Positions 1-8,547 of a stretch of 64,000 nucleotides of DNA are shown here, piece after piece. The position numbers and the translations under genes were made by a program. Under the pieces are notes generated by a model, which was not told where the DNA came from, searched no databases, and was given only the letters and a program-made list of their open reading frames with translations. Each line of letters begins with the position of its first letter. Position 1 is the first letter of the stretch. The DNA is from DAINPP01 sp963667315 (GTDB lineage: Bacteria; Thermotogota; Thermotogae; MWEM01): positions 1,364,001 to 1,428,000 of the forward strand of contig OY763325.1 of the NCBI GenBank assembly GCA_963667315.1, given 5' to 3'.

Positions 1-2056
1 GGATATAGTTTTTAATCTTCAACTCCCTTATATCCCATATATCCGGCATCGGATTTGGAAAGTATATCTCTTCCGCGTATTTAAGAGAGTTTAAAGCTTC
101 AACGTAATCTCCACGATCGGTTTCTATCAATGATTTCATCGTATACCAGTTGTGTTTCCAATCGGGTAATGCAGAATCTTTTCCCCATTCTACACTTTTC
201 CTAAGGTATTCTTCAGCTTTACCCTTATCTTTTTTGATAAAACTAAGATGACACAAAGTAAGATAAAAAGAAGCATTCAGCATCTCCAGCAACTTGTGTC
301 CCTTCGTCTTCTTCAGGGAATCCAGACATAATTCTTCAGCTGCGTTTAATTTCCCGAGTTCCAGTAAAATTTCTGCATTGACAACTTGTACCGATAGCTC
401 GGAATATTTCTCGTCAACTCTTTTAAAATCCTGAGTGGCTTCACCAATCTTTTTATAGGCACCTTTCAAATCACCCGATCGCCATAGTGAAAATCCAAAC
501 ATGATATTGATGATACCCCTGCGATGATAATTCATCCCATGATGTACTTCAAGTGCTTTCTCCGCATATTCCCCTGTCTTTTTCTCATCTCCAATTGCAG
601 CATAGTAGTATGCCCATGCGCTGGCAATGGTCGCCGGAAGATTCTCAAACTGTTCATAATCGGAAACCTGAACCATATCGGATTCTTTCTTTTCTTGCCG
701 CTCTTTCATCTTCTCATACAATCGTTCTGACCGCCTCAGCCTTTCCTCGATTCCATCAAAATCACCGATATCAAGTTTTGCCCATACATACCCGGTATTC
801 AGAACAGGCCTCTTTTGAATCATTTCATCAGGAATCAGTTTAAGCATCTCAAGCCAACTGTCAGTCTGCAACGTCATATCCATCTTTGCCCATTCAAGCT
901 CTACGATTTCAGCAGCAAGGTTGAAATCCTCAGCCAAGTAAGCGTGCCTTACCGCTTCATATGGATAATGATTCTTCCTGTACCATATACAAGCCCTTCT
1001 GTGAATTGTCCGTTTGTCTGCCTGCAAAGAAGGATTGTTTTCTACAGATAAATCGTATTTCTGTCTGAGCAATTCAGAAAACAGATGATGATACCGAAAC
1101 CATTGTCTTTTCTTATCCAGTTCAAATAAAAAGACATTCGAATTACAAAGCTTTTCAAGAATCTTTTGAGAGTAGCCCCTTTCAACATCTAGTATTTCAT
1201 CACACAAAGAACCACAAAGGGTTTCGAAAACAGAAGTTTTAAGTAAAAAGATTTTAATTGCTTCATCAACCGTTTCAAGAACCTCTTCAAGCAGATAATC
1301 CATAATGTAATAATGATTCTCACTGAAATTCTCTATGAATCTATTCTTATCAACATGATTTTTCAGTGACACAGCGGATAATTGGAGCCCAGCAATCCAT
1401 CCTTCCGTCTGGGTTTCAAGACTTTTTAATTCTGTATCTTCTAAGTTCAAACCCATAACATCCGAGAAAAAAAAACTTGATTCTTTTATATCGAATCTCA
1501 GTACATCGGCTCTTATCTCATAAAGTTCATTTTTCGCCCTCATCTTTGACAGAGGAAAATCCGGATCCTCCCTTGTTGTGATGATAATTTGCATATTTGA
1601 GGGCATGTTTTCCAGAAGCCCTTTCATAAAAAACAGGATATCCGAATTTTCTATCAGGTGAAAATCATCGAGAACAAACAAAAAACGTTCTGAAACGGTT
1701 AATATCTCGTTAATCAGTGTATGCAGCAGATAGTCCTTCCCAATAGAATTGAAAGAAATCATCAGCTGCTCAGCTTCCGGTAAAAATTCTTTTTTCAACG
1801 TCCTGACAGCTTCTATAAAGTAAGTTAAAAAGCGTTTCACTTCATTATCGTTTTTATCCAGAGAAAACCAGGCAACCGGAAGATTTTTTTTCTCAATAAT
1901 CTGACAGGCAGTTGTTGTCTTTCCAAAACCGGCAGGTGCCGATATCAATATCAGTTTCTGATATTCAGCATCTTTTATACCCCTTAATATCCCGACTCTG
2001 TCAACCGTTTCCGTTCTTATCACGGGTATATTCAGTTTCGTTTTTAGTATCGGCAT
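1..2056 (-). CDS. MalT/LuxR-type STAND ATPase transcriptional regulator (partial)
   Basis: The reading frame is open from an ATG at 2056 to the left edge, about 685 codons, so the C-terminus is missing. Translation shows a Walker A (APAGFGKTT, near residue 40), a Walker B (FVLDDFHLI, near residue 120) and then a helical repeat region with the MalT-like stretch WYRKNHYPYEAVRHA. The rest looks like TPR repeats. MalT-family proteins are signal-sensing ATPases that end in a LuxR helix-turn-helix; that domain would lie outside the window, so DNA binding is inferred. A TTG at 2062 with GAGGTG just upstream is an alternative start. The gene follows the hydrolase by about 24 nt and is probably cotranscribed with it. 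Its inducer and targets cannot be told. Confidence 0.85.
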   Translation of the reverse strand, partial: MPILKTKLNIPVIRTETVDRVGILRGIKDAEYQKLILISAPAGFGKTTTACQIIEKKNLPVAWFSLDKNDNEVKRFLTYFIEAVRTLKKEFLPEAEQLMISFNSIGKDYLLHTLINEILTVSERFLFVLDDFHLIENSDILFFMKGLLENMPSNMQIIITTREDPDFPLSKMRAKNELYEIRADVLRFDIKESSFFFSDVMGLNLEDTELKSLETQTEGWIAGLQLSAVSLKNHVDKNRFIENFSENHYYIMDYLLEEVLETVDEAIKIFLLKTSVFETLCGSLCDEILDVERGYSQKILEKLCNSNVFLFELDKKRQWFRYHHLFSELLRQKYDLSVENNPSLQADKRTIHRRACIWYRKNHYPYEAVRHAYLAEDFNLAAEIVELEWAKMDMTLQTDSWLEMLKLIPDEMIQKRPVLNTGYVWAKLDIGDFDGIEERLRRSERLYEKMKERQEKKESDMVQVSDYEQFENLPATIASAWAYYYAAIGDEKKTGEYAEKALEVHHGMNYHRRGIINIMFGFSLWRSGDLKGAYKKIGEATQDFKRVDEKYSELSVQVVNAEILLELGKLNAAEELCLDSLKKTKGHKLLEMLNASFYLTLCHLSFIKKDKGKAEEYLRKSVEWGKDSALPDWKHNWYTMKSLIETDRGDYVEALNSLKYAEEIYFPNPMPDIWDIRELKIKNYI

Positions 2057-2080
2057 TCTCAACCCAAACACCTCAATTTC

Positions 2081-2860
2081 TTATTTTAGGATCAATTGCA
2101 TTATATGATAAAATTCATCTTTTGCAGCCTTTTCGCGCCATGGTGAATGCCCGCAATCTTGTAAAAGATAAAAGTCTGCTGATTTACCGCTTTCCAGAAG
2201 AGGATTTTTAACCCCTTCATAAGGATGCGGGTCATAATCACCATGAATGACGGTTACAGGGCAGCTGATTGTTTTTAAGGCATTCATCAGTTCCCCGTTT
2301 TTCCTCATTTCCGCAGCCTCACCCCAAACCTTTTCATATATCTCCTTTTTGACAGATACTTTGTCTCCCATATCCACTTTAATTTCATCATATGAATCCG
2401 TCTTGTGAAAAAGATTTCCCGCTTCCTGAAAATACCCGTCAGCCTCTTCTCCTGTTGATTCATTCATCTTCTGGAAATACTCCCTCAATTTCAACAAGTC
2501 TTCTTCCTCAAATCTCTCATTTCTGATGCTGTTCATTTTCGACAGATATTTTTCTTCAAAAGGACCTGAGGAAATCAGAAGAAGTCTTTTTACCTTTTCC
2601 GGATATTTAGCCGCATAATATACAACCAGCCATGCTCCCCAGGAATGCCCCACCAAAGTTATTCTGTCCCTATCAGAGTGTTCAACTGCGTATTCTATCT
2701 CTTCAACCTGTTCATCAACTGATAGCCCTTTATGCAGTGTTTCAAGAATGCCATAGTCCTTCGAAAGCACTTCACACATATCATAAAGATCGCCTGCCGC
2801 TCCAGGACCTCCGTGAACAAAGATTGACGTAAACTGTTTTACACCATGTCTTCTAAACAT
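2081..2860 (-). CDS. Alpha/beta hydrolase, proline-iminopeptidase-like
   Basis: This 259-residue protein has the alpha/beta-hydrolase signature: an oxyanion-hole motif HGGPGAAGD near residue 16, nucleophile elbow GHSWG with Ser73, an acid at about Asp210 (HGDYD) and a catalytic His at about 238 (CGHSPW). HGGPG followed by GxSWG is typical of proline iminopeptidases and related serine hydrolases. There is no signal peptide, so it acts in the cytoplasm. The start has a clear AGGAGGT six bases upstream. It is the first gene of a minus-strand pair with the MalT-like regulator and is divergent from the MerR-type gene, whose operator lies about 80 bp upstream and might also affect it. The substrate is unknown. 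Confidence 0.85.
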   Translation of the reverse strand: MFRRHGVKQFTSIFVHGGPGAAGDLYDMCEVLSKDYGILETLHKGLSVDEQVEEIEYAVEHSDRDRITLVGHSWGAWLVVYYAAKYPEKVKRLLLISSGPFEEKYLSKMNSIRNERFEEEDLLKLREYFQKMNESTGEEADGYFQEAGNLFHKTDSYDEIKVDMGDKVSVKKEIYEKVWGEAAEMRKNGELMNALKTISCPVTVIHGDYDPHPYEGVKNPLLESGKSADFYLLQDCGHSPWREKAAKDEFYHIMQLILK

Positions 2861-2926
2861 TAAAATACCTCCTGATTTCTTTTCTTCCTCTAATATAATA
2901 TCACCAAAAAGAGTTTTATATGGGGC

Positions 2927-2957
2927 TTGACTTTAACGTCACGTCAAAGTGTAGAAT
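2927..2957 (+). promoter_or_regulatory. MerR-type promoter and operator
   Basis: A -35 TTGACT (2927-2932) and -10 TAGAAT (2952-2957) are separated by 19 bp, the overlong spacer typical of MerR-regulated promoters. An imperfect 21-bp dyad (2930-2950, arms ACTTTAACGT and ACGTCAAAGT, one mismatch) fills the spacer. It lies just upstream of the MerR gene, so autoregulation by promoter untwisting is the natural inference. Confidence 0.8.
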
Positions 2958-2986
2958 AGAAATGAGCTCAAAAGGGAAGTGATACG

Positions 2987-3883
2987 ATGAATGATCTTAA
3001 GAAGATAGGAGAAATCGCAAGACTTTTCAATGTCAGCACAAGGACTGTCAGATATTACGAAGAGATGGGTCTTTTGAAAAGTCATAGAGACCCGGAGTCA
3101 AAATACAGATTTTTCGATCCGGATTCTTCAGATAGATTAAAACAGATACTGGTGTTGAGAGAACTGGGATTATCACTCAACGAGATCAAAATCATACTTG
3201 AAAACAAGGATATTTCGGAGATAACTGAACTATTCAATAGCAACCTTCTTAAGATTCAAGAAGAGATCCAGAGGAATCTCATTCTTGAGGATGTGATGAA
3301 GAAACTTCTTAAAATGATTGATCATGACAGGAATTATGACGGTGTACTGGATAATCTCGAAAGATTATCCTCAGATGGCCTTGAAAACTTTGAGGAGGAA
3401 TACAAAATGGAAAAACTGACAAATTCAGATATTAGAATCTTACGAATAAAGCCGACAAAAGTAGCCGCATATAAAGTTGAAAGTGACTCACCGGAAACAG
3501 ATTCGTTAAAGGTACTTATGGACTGGGCAGAAAAAGAAAGACTGATGGAGCTTTCAACAACAAGGGTCTTCGGATTTGACACGTCACATCCGAAGGAGGA
3601 AATGCCCGTATACGGTTACGAATCATGGATAACTATTCCGGATGATTGCAAAGTACCCGAACCCATGGAAGAAAAACAGCTTCCAGGTGGACTGTATGCA
3701 GTAACGAACACAGCATACGGTAACTTCGATGTTCAGAAAAAATGGAAGATGCTTTCCGAGTGGTTTAAGGAAAGTGAATTTGAGTACGGTGGCGGACAAT
3801 GCCTTGAGGAGATCCTATTGATCGACAATCTTGATCCTTCAAAGATTCAGCTTGATCTTTTTATCCACATCAAGGAAAATTAA
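2987..3883 (+). CDS. MerR-family activator with GyrI-like effector domain
   Basis: The 298-residue protein has an N-terminal MerR helix-turn-helix (residues 5-70; the IARLFNVSTRTVRYYEEMGL stretch), a coiled linker (about 80-135) and a C-terminal GyrI-like/AraC effector-binding domain (about 145-296) with conserved aromatic and acidic positions and the stretch GGGQCLEEILL. This is the BmrR-like arrangement, in which a small hydrophobic or cationic molecule is bound and transcription is activated. No efflux pump is adjacent, so its own promoter and perhaps the divergent hydrolase are the nearest plausible targets. The start has AAGGGAAGTG upstream and a terminator hairpin follows the gene. Confidence 0.88.
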   Translation: MNDLKKIGEIARLFNVSTRTVRYYEEMGLLKSHRDPESKYRFFDPDSSDRLKQILVLRELGLSLNEIKIILENKDISEITELFNSNLLKIQEEIQRNLILEDVMKKLLKMIDHDRNYDGVLDNLERLSSDGLENFEEEYKMEKLTNSDIRILRIKPTKVAAYKVESDSPETDSLKVLMDWAEKERLMELSTTRVFGFDTSHPKEEMPVYGYESWITIPDDCKVPEPMEEKQLPGGLYAVTNTAYGNFDVQKKWKMLSEWFKESEFEYGGGQCLEEILLIDNLDPSKIQLDLFIHIKEN

Positions 3884-3920
3884 GACGACTACAAAGAACA
3901 ATCAAAACTTTAAATTCAGC

Positions 3921-3950
3921 AGGGGACGAATTTTTTCGTCCCTCTTTTCT
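3921..3950 (+). terminator. Intrinsic terminator after MerR gene
   Basis: An 8-bp GC-containing stem, GGGACGAA with TTCGTCCC around a TTTT loop (3923-3942), is followed by TCTTTTCTT. It closes the single-gene MerR unit before the ggt promoter. Confidence 0.85.
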
Positions 3951-4042
3951 TGATTCTCTTTCTTTTTCTTTTAAAAGAACTTTTCCCATGCAATTGTGAC
4001 AGCCATAAAATACTACACCTCTAAATTTTATAAAATTTCTGC

Positions 4043-4060
4043 TATAATAGTACGTACTAT
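4043..4060 (+). promoter_or_regulatory. ggt promoter -10 with overlapping palindrome
   Basis: A perfect TATAAT lies at 4043-4048, with no strong -35. A perfect 14-bp palindrome, ATAGTACGTACTAT (4047-4060), overlaps the end of the -10 and the expected transcription start. That position fits a repressor operator; the binding protein is unknown. Confidence 0.6.
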
Positions 4061-4099
4061 GAACTTTCCAAATGAATAACTCTTAAGGAGGTATATAGC

Positions 4100-5704
4100 A
4101 TGAAATTCAACATATTTGACTACCCATACGAATCCAAAAGGAATTGTCTCCTGGCAAAAAACGGTGTTGTGGCTACTTCAAATCCACTTGCAGCACAAGC
4201 TGGTCTTGAAATACTCATGCAAGGGGGGAATGCTGTTGATGCAGCCATAGCAACGGCGATGTGTCTGACGGTAGTTGAACCCACCTCAAACGGAATAGGC
4301 GGTGATAATTTCGCCATTATCTCAAAAGATGATAAGCTCTATGGCTTAAATTCAAGTGGATTTTCACCCATAACTATTTCAAGAGAGAAATTAAAAGAAA
4401 AGGGAATAGAAAAGATCGACAGATTCGGGTGGGAAGCCGTTACCGTTCCGGGAGCCCCGATGGGATGGGCAAGCTGTAATGAGAAATTCGGAAATCTTTC
4501 CCTGGAAGAATGCGCTCAACCGGCTATCAGATATGCGAGAGAAGGATTCCCTCTGCAGCCGACAGTCGCAGAAAACTGGAAGAATGCTGTAGATTTCTAT
4601 ACGAAAGCACTCACTGAAGAAAAATACAGAAACTGGTTCGACACCTTCACATTTAACGACAAAGCCCCTGCAATGGGAAAAATGGTTTATCTCAAGGAAC
4701 ATGCGAACACTTTGGAACAGATAGCTAAAACCAATGCAAAAAGTTTTTATAACGGCAACTTGATGAGAAAAATCATCAAATTCTCTGATGAAACGGGCGG
4801 TTATTTTACAGCAGATGATTTCACCACCTTTGACGCAGAATTCGTTAACCCGGTGGGTGTGAATTACAGGGGCTACGACATCTGGGAAATCCCGCCAAAC
4901 GGTCAGGGAATCATTGCCTCCGAAGCATTGGCAATCCTTGAAGGGTTTGATTGTCATGCACGAAATCCGCAATATTTCCATAATCAGATTGAATCACTAA
5001 AACTCGCATTTGAAGATGGGAAAAAATATATCACACAATCGGATAAGATGCCTTTTGACTACTACAAATTACTTGAAAAAGACTATATTGAGGAAAGAAG
5101 AAGATTCATTGGAACCGAGGCAATTCTACCTGAAGCCGGAAACCCAACACCATCGGGAACAGTTTACCTCGCAACTGCGGATAAAGACGGTATGATGGTC
5201 TCTTTCATACAGAGTAATTACATGGGTTTCGGTTCTGGGCTCGTCGTTCCCGAAACAGGTATCTCACTTCAGAACAGGGGGCACAGTTTCTCCCTTGACC
5301 CCAACGCTGTTAATGTCCTTGAAGGTCATAAACGCCCCTATCATACCATCATCCCCGGATTCATCACAATGGACGGGAAGGCAATCGGTCCTTTTGGAGT
5401 CATGGGGGGCTTCATGCAGCCTCAGGGTCATCTTCAGGTCATCTCAAACATGGTGGATTTCCAGCTAAACCCCCAATCAGCACTCGATGCGCCAAGATGG
5501 CAGTGGACAGGTGAAAGGAACATCATCATCGAAAAAGATTTTACCTCTTCAATCGCACACGAACTCACGAGGATGGGCCATAAGATCACCGTTTCACTCA
5601 ATTCGAATCTATTTGGCAGGGGACAGATCATCCTGAAAAATCCGGAAGGCATCTACGTCGCGGGAACAGAGAAAAGGACTGATGGGCATATAGCTCTCTG
5701 GTAA
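4100..5704 (+). CDS. ggt: Gamma-glutamyltransferase family Ntn-hydrolase
   Basis: This 534-residue member of the GGT family (Ntn-hydrolase, self-cleaved into two chains) has the N-terminal signature GVVATSNPLAAQAGLEIL, a GGNAVDAAIA segment, and the processing/nucleophile threonine in PSGTVYLATAD at about Thr354, followed by the small-subunit motifs QSNYMGFGSG and GFMQPQGH. The family hydrolyses or transfers gamma-glutamyl groups from glutathione and related compounds; some relatives are oxamate amidohydrolases or cephalosporin acylases, so the exact substrate is open. No signal peptide is visible, unlike the periplasmic E. coli enzyme, so a cytoplasmic role is likely. The start has a strong AAGGAGGT. 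It appears monocistronic. Confidence 0.9.
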   Translation: MKFNIFDYPYESKRNCLLAKNGVVATSNPLAAQAGLEILMQGGNAVDAAIATAMCLTVVEPTSNGIGGDNFAIISKDDKLYGLNSSGFSPITISREKLKEKGIEKIDRFGWEAVTVPGAPMGWASCNEKFGNLSLEECAQPAIRYAREGFPLQPTVAENWKNAVDFYTKALTEEKYRNWFDTFTFNDKAPAMGKMVYLKEHANTLEQIAKTNAKSFYNGNLMRKIIKFSDETGGYFTADDFTTFDAEFVNPVGVNYRGYDIWEIPPNGQGIIASEALAILEGFDCHARNPQYFHNQIESLKLAFEDGKKYITQSDKMPFDYYKLLEKDYIEERRRFIGTEAILPEAGNPTPSGTVYLATADKDGMMVSFIQSNYMGFGSGLVVPETGISLQNRGHSFSLDPNAVNVLEGHKRPYHTIIPGFITMDGKAIGPFGVMGGFMQPQGHLQVISNMVDFQLNPQSALDAPRWQWTGERNIIIEKDFTSSIAHELTRMGHKITVSLNSNLFGRGQIILKNPEGIYVAGTEKRTDGHIALW

Positions 5705-5787
5705 GTGTTTAAAGCGTATCCGGTAAAAATACTCCAGATTGAACTATAACTAAAAAAGACAAACAATAAAAATCAAAAAAAATTTCG

Positions 5788-5830
5788 TCATATGATTGTT
5801 GAGTTTATTATCGCTAACAAAATCATATGA
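5788..5830. repeat. Inverted repeat upstream of DOMON gene
   Basis: TCATATGATT (5788-5797) and its exact complement AATCATATGA (5821-5830) flank 23 bases. Each arm contains the palindrome TCATATGA, so this is either a pair of operators 35 bp apart centre to centre or a hairpin in the leader. The second arm abuts the Shine-Dalgarno AGGAGG of the next gene. Confidence 0.6.
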
Positions 5831-5842
5831 CAGGAGGTTTTT

Positions 5843-6370
5843 ATGAAAAAGATATTGTTATTATTAATTGGAATTTTCGTTTCACTTGCAGCTTTCTCTA
5901 CAAATCCCCTTATAAACGGAAAGCTGGATGGAGAATTGAAGTCATACAAGAACAGATTGGGGAATTTCGAAATATACTGGAAAGTCATCTCAGAGAATGA
6001 GATCTATTTTGGAATTAATGCGAAAGCCAATGGATGGATTTCAATAGGTTTTGACAACACTTTCATGATGAGCGGTGCTGATATCAAAATCGCAAATATC
6101 AAAGACGGTGTCGTAACGATAGAGGATCATTTTGGTAACGGCCCTACAAAACACGAATTGGATGACAAACAGGAAATTATCGAGTTCGCCGGAAAAGAAG
6201 AAGGTCAATGGACATTCATTGAATTCATCATGCCTGTCAATTCAGGTGATGAAAAAGATAAACCGATTAAAATAGGGCAGGAAAATAAAGTTATCATAGC
6301 CAGTTCAAACAGGACTGATGAGTTCTGGAAGAAACATGATTTCAGAGAATCTCTGAAGCTGGTGTTCTGA
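5843..6370 (+). CDS. Exported DOMON-domain protein
   Basis: A 175-residue protein with an N-terminal signal peptide (MKKILLLLIGIFVSLAAFS) and then one DOMON-like beta-sandwich domain (about residues 25-170). The recognisable core is GWISIGFD, MMSGADIKIANIKDG and a GNGPTKHELD loop. DOMON domains bind heme or sugars and usually work in extracytoplasmic electron transfer or redox sensing. The Shine-Dalgarno is CAGGAGG. The gene ends 1 nt before a small membrane protein, suggesting a two-gene unit in which the membrane partner anchors or reduces the domain. Heme binding is inferred: Met and His candidates exist but are not diagnostic. Confidence 0.8.
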   Translation: MKKILLLLIGIFVSLAAFSTNPLINGKLDGELKSYKNRLGNFEIYWKVISENEIYFGINAKANGWISIGFDNTFMMSGADIKIANIKDGVVTIEDHFGNGPTKHELDDKQEIIEFAGKEEGQWTFIEFIMPVNSGDEKDKPIKIGQENKVIIASSNRTDEFWKKHDFRESLKLVF

Positions 6371-6371
6371 T

Positions 6372-6596
6372 ATGGAAACCTTGCTTCGATTCGCTTATTA
6401 TAGAATCCTTGATCTCCCGGTCATTGCTTGGCTGGGGATCATTACTTATATCATGCTATTTTTAACGGCTATACTTCAGACACTTAAGATGAAAAGAAAG
6501 ATTAAATTACCCCTCAAGGCACATAAAACAATGGCCGTTATCAGTATTATATTAGCAAGTTTTCATGGGATTATGGTCATGATTACTTATATATAA
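6372..6596 (+). CDS. Small two-helix membrane protein, possible heme partner
   Basis: A 74-residue protein with two predicted membrane helices (about 16-36 and 52-73) joined by a basic loop (KMKRKIKLPLKAHK). Two histidines, His51 at the membrane edge and His65 inside the second helix, are 14 residues apart, a spacing seen for heme ligands in b-type cytochromes. The ATG lies 1 nt after the DOMON stop codon with only a weak ribosome site, so translational coupling is likely. It may be a minimal cytochrome-b561 or ferric-reductase-like partner for the DOMON protein, which is inference from context. I do not recognise a named family. Confidence 0.7.
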   Translation: METLLRFAYYRILDLPVIAWLGIITYIMLFLTAILQTLKMKRKIKLPLKAHKTMAVISIILASFHGIMVMITYI

Positions 6597-6620
6597 ACAG
6601 TATTCAAATTCTAAAAAGGA

Positions 6621-6649
6621 TTGTTTCCCATCACTTAAAATGCTATAAT
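6621..6649 (+). promoter_or_regulatory. Promoter of histidine kinase gene
   Basis: A -35 TTGTTT (6621-6626), a 17-bp spacer and an extended -10 TGCTATAAT (6641-6649) make a good sigma-A promoter. Transcription would start near 6656, upstream of a hairpin and of the kinase start. Confidence 0.75.
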
Positions 6650-6669
6650 TTTATATCTCAGTAACATTC

Positions 6670-6707
6670 AAACTATACATACTTTAAAATATGTATAGTT
6701 TTTTTAA
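6670..6707 (+). terminator. Terminator-like hairpin in kinase leader
   Basis: A perfect 12-bp stem (AAACTATACATA at 6670-6681, TATGTATAGTTT at 6690-6701) with an 8-nt loop runs into a T tract. It lies between the promoter and the likely kinase start at 6748, so it either ends read-through from the DOMON genes or attenuates the kinase. The ATG at 6691 is buried in the stem, which argues against that ATG being the true start. Confidence 0.65.
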
Positions 6708-6747
6708 ACAGCACAAAGCCTTTCTGGATAAAGGAATATGTGATTAT

Positions 6748-8547
6748 ATGGATTATAAAATTCTAAAGGATTTGAAATTCTATCAAAAAAGAAGACTCTT
6801 TCTGACAATATCAACAGGAATCTTCATTTCTTTCTGTATTTTTTTCTCCATTTTCTTAAATGCTTTTATCAACACTAGAACATCGAAAACTTTGTTTGAA
6901 ACAGAAAAGATTAACCATAATATCGTTATCTCGCATTTGTGGCTCGAAGAATATCTGAATGGTGACCACACCATAGATATTAACAAAGATGTTTTAGCAT
7001 TGATTCACGAAGCTAAACAAATCAACAGTTCATTAATAACTCAATCCTTTCCCCTCCCATTTTTAAATTTAGATTCGTACGCCACCACAACAGTCAAATT
7101 TCAGCAGCTGGATCATTTAATTCAGGGAATTCAACAACTCACTACCCGGAGAATTAACGACTTTCAAAACACAAAAAGCGGAAGTGCCATTGATCAGAAA
7201 TACGATGACTTGTTTTCTGACTTCAATATCATAATCAAATCAATTGAAGATGAAATAAAAGAGGTGCTTAAAAAAAACCAGAATAGATACGCAATATTCT
7301 TGGGCATTATGATGTTGATCATTTTAGGACTATTATTTGCGGGTATCACACTTTATTTATTTTATACCAAAAAGATTGCAGACGTTTATTATGTCAATTT
7401 TGAAACAGAAAGGAAATTAATAACACTGACAAATAATTTAAAAGGGATGGTTTACAGATGTAAAAACGACAAAGACTATACCATGTTATTTGTAAGTTCC
7501 GGTAGTAAGGAATTAACAGGTTATACGCCTGAAGAATTAGTGAATAACAAAATAACGTCATACGGCAAATTGATTGTTGATAAAGATCTTGATCTCGTAT
7601 CGAAGGCCATTCATAATTCCAACCAAAAACACGGCCATTTTGAGATGATATATAGGATAAAAACAAAATCTGAAAAGATAAAATATGTGTGGGAAAGAGG
7701 AATTGAAATAAACACAAATTCTCCTGATGATCATATTCTTGAAGGCTTTATCACAGATATTACAGCACATATTCTTGATAAACAAAATCTGGAAAAAGAG
7801 AGAAAAGCCGCAGAAACGCTTGCAGATGAAGCCCAAAAAGCTAACAGGGCAAAATCTCAATTTCTAGCGAATATCAGCCATGAAATAAGGACACCCTTAA
7901 ATGGAATAATCGGATTTTCCACCTTGTTACACGATTCTAAGCTTGAAGATACTCAACAGGAATACGCTGAATATGTTTATGGTTCCGGAAAAAGACTATT
8001 GGAAATCGTCAATAACATACTCGATTTCTCTAAGATTACAGATAATAATATAACATTCCATGAAAGAAAAGTTGACATCAAATCCAATTTACATAAAACA
8101 GCTTTGATTTTGAGTGATCAGATACAAAAGAAAAATTTGGAATATCATATTTTTATAGATGAAAACCTTCCGGAATTAATTTCAATTGATGCGTTAAAGC
8201 TCAATCAGACAATTATGAATTTACTCGGAAACGCTTTAAAATTTACTGAAAAGGGGTCAATAGAGTTTCATGCGGAATTCTTGAATCAAAAGGACTTATA
8301 TATTTATGTCAGAGATACAGGAATTGGGATTTCAGAAGAAAATCAGAAGCTTATTTTCGATTATTTTACACAAGCCGATGGTTCCCTCACCAGAAAATAT
8401 GGTGGAACCGGAATAGGGTTGACACTTTCCAAACAAATAATAGAAAAAATGGGCGGCACCCTGCAAGTCGAGAGTAAAATAGGGGAAGGAAGCACTTTTT
8501 ATTTTAAAATCCCAATACATGAGCTGGAGTGTGACGCATATGATTGA
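6748..8547 (+). CDS. Membrane PAS-containing sensor histidine kinase
   Basis: From the ATG at 6748 (AAGGAA upstream) the protein is 599 residues. It has a first membrane helix (about 16-40), an extracytoplasmic sensor of about 140 residues, a second helix (about 188-218), a PAS domain (about 230-345), a HisKA dimerisation helix with phospho-acceptor His378 in NISHEIRTPLNG, and a HATPase domain with N, G1 and G2 boxes (NLLGNALKF, DTGIG, GGTGIGL). It autophosphorylates on His and should pass phosphate to a response regulator, but no regulator gene and no receiver domain are present here, so it is an orphan. An ATG at 6691 in frame is possible but lies inside a hairpin. It overlaps the next gene by 8 nt. 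Confidence 0.9.
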   Translation: MDYKILKDLKFYQKRRLFLTISTGIFISFCIFFSIFLNAFINTRTSKTLFETEKINHNIVISHLWLEEYLNGDHTIDINKDVLALIHEAKQINSSLITQSFPLPFLNLDSYATTTVKFQQLDHLIQGIQQLTTRRINDFQNTKSGSAIDQKYDDLFSDFNIIIKSIEDEIKEVLKKNQNRYAIFLGIMMLIILGLLFAGITLYLFYTKKIADVYYVNFETERKLITLTNNLKGMVYRCKNDKDYTMLFVSSGSKELTGYTPEELVNNKITSYGKLIVDKDLDLVSKAIHNSNQKHGHFEMIYRIKTKSEKIKYVWERGIEINTNSPDDHILEGFITDITAHILDKQNLEKERKAAETLADEAQKANRAKSQFLANISHEIRTPLNGIIGFSTLLHDSKLEDTQQEYAEYVYGSGKRLLEIVNNILDFSKITDNNITFHERKVDIKSNLHKTALILSDQIQKKNLEYHIFIDENLPELISIDALKLNQTIMNLLGNALKFTEKGSIEFHAEFLNQKDLYIYVRDTGIGISEENQKLIFDYFTQADGSLTRKYGGTGIGLTLSKQIIEKMGGTLQVESKIGEGSTFYFKIPIHELECDAYD

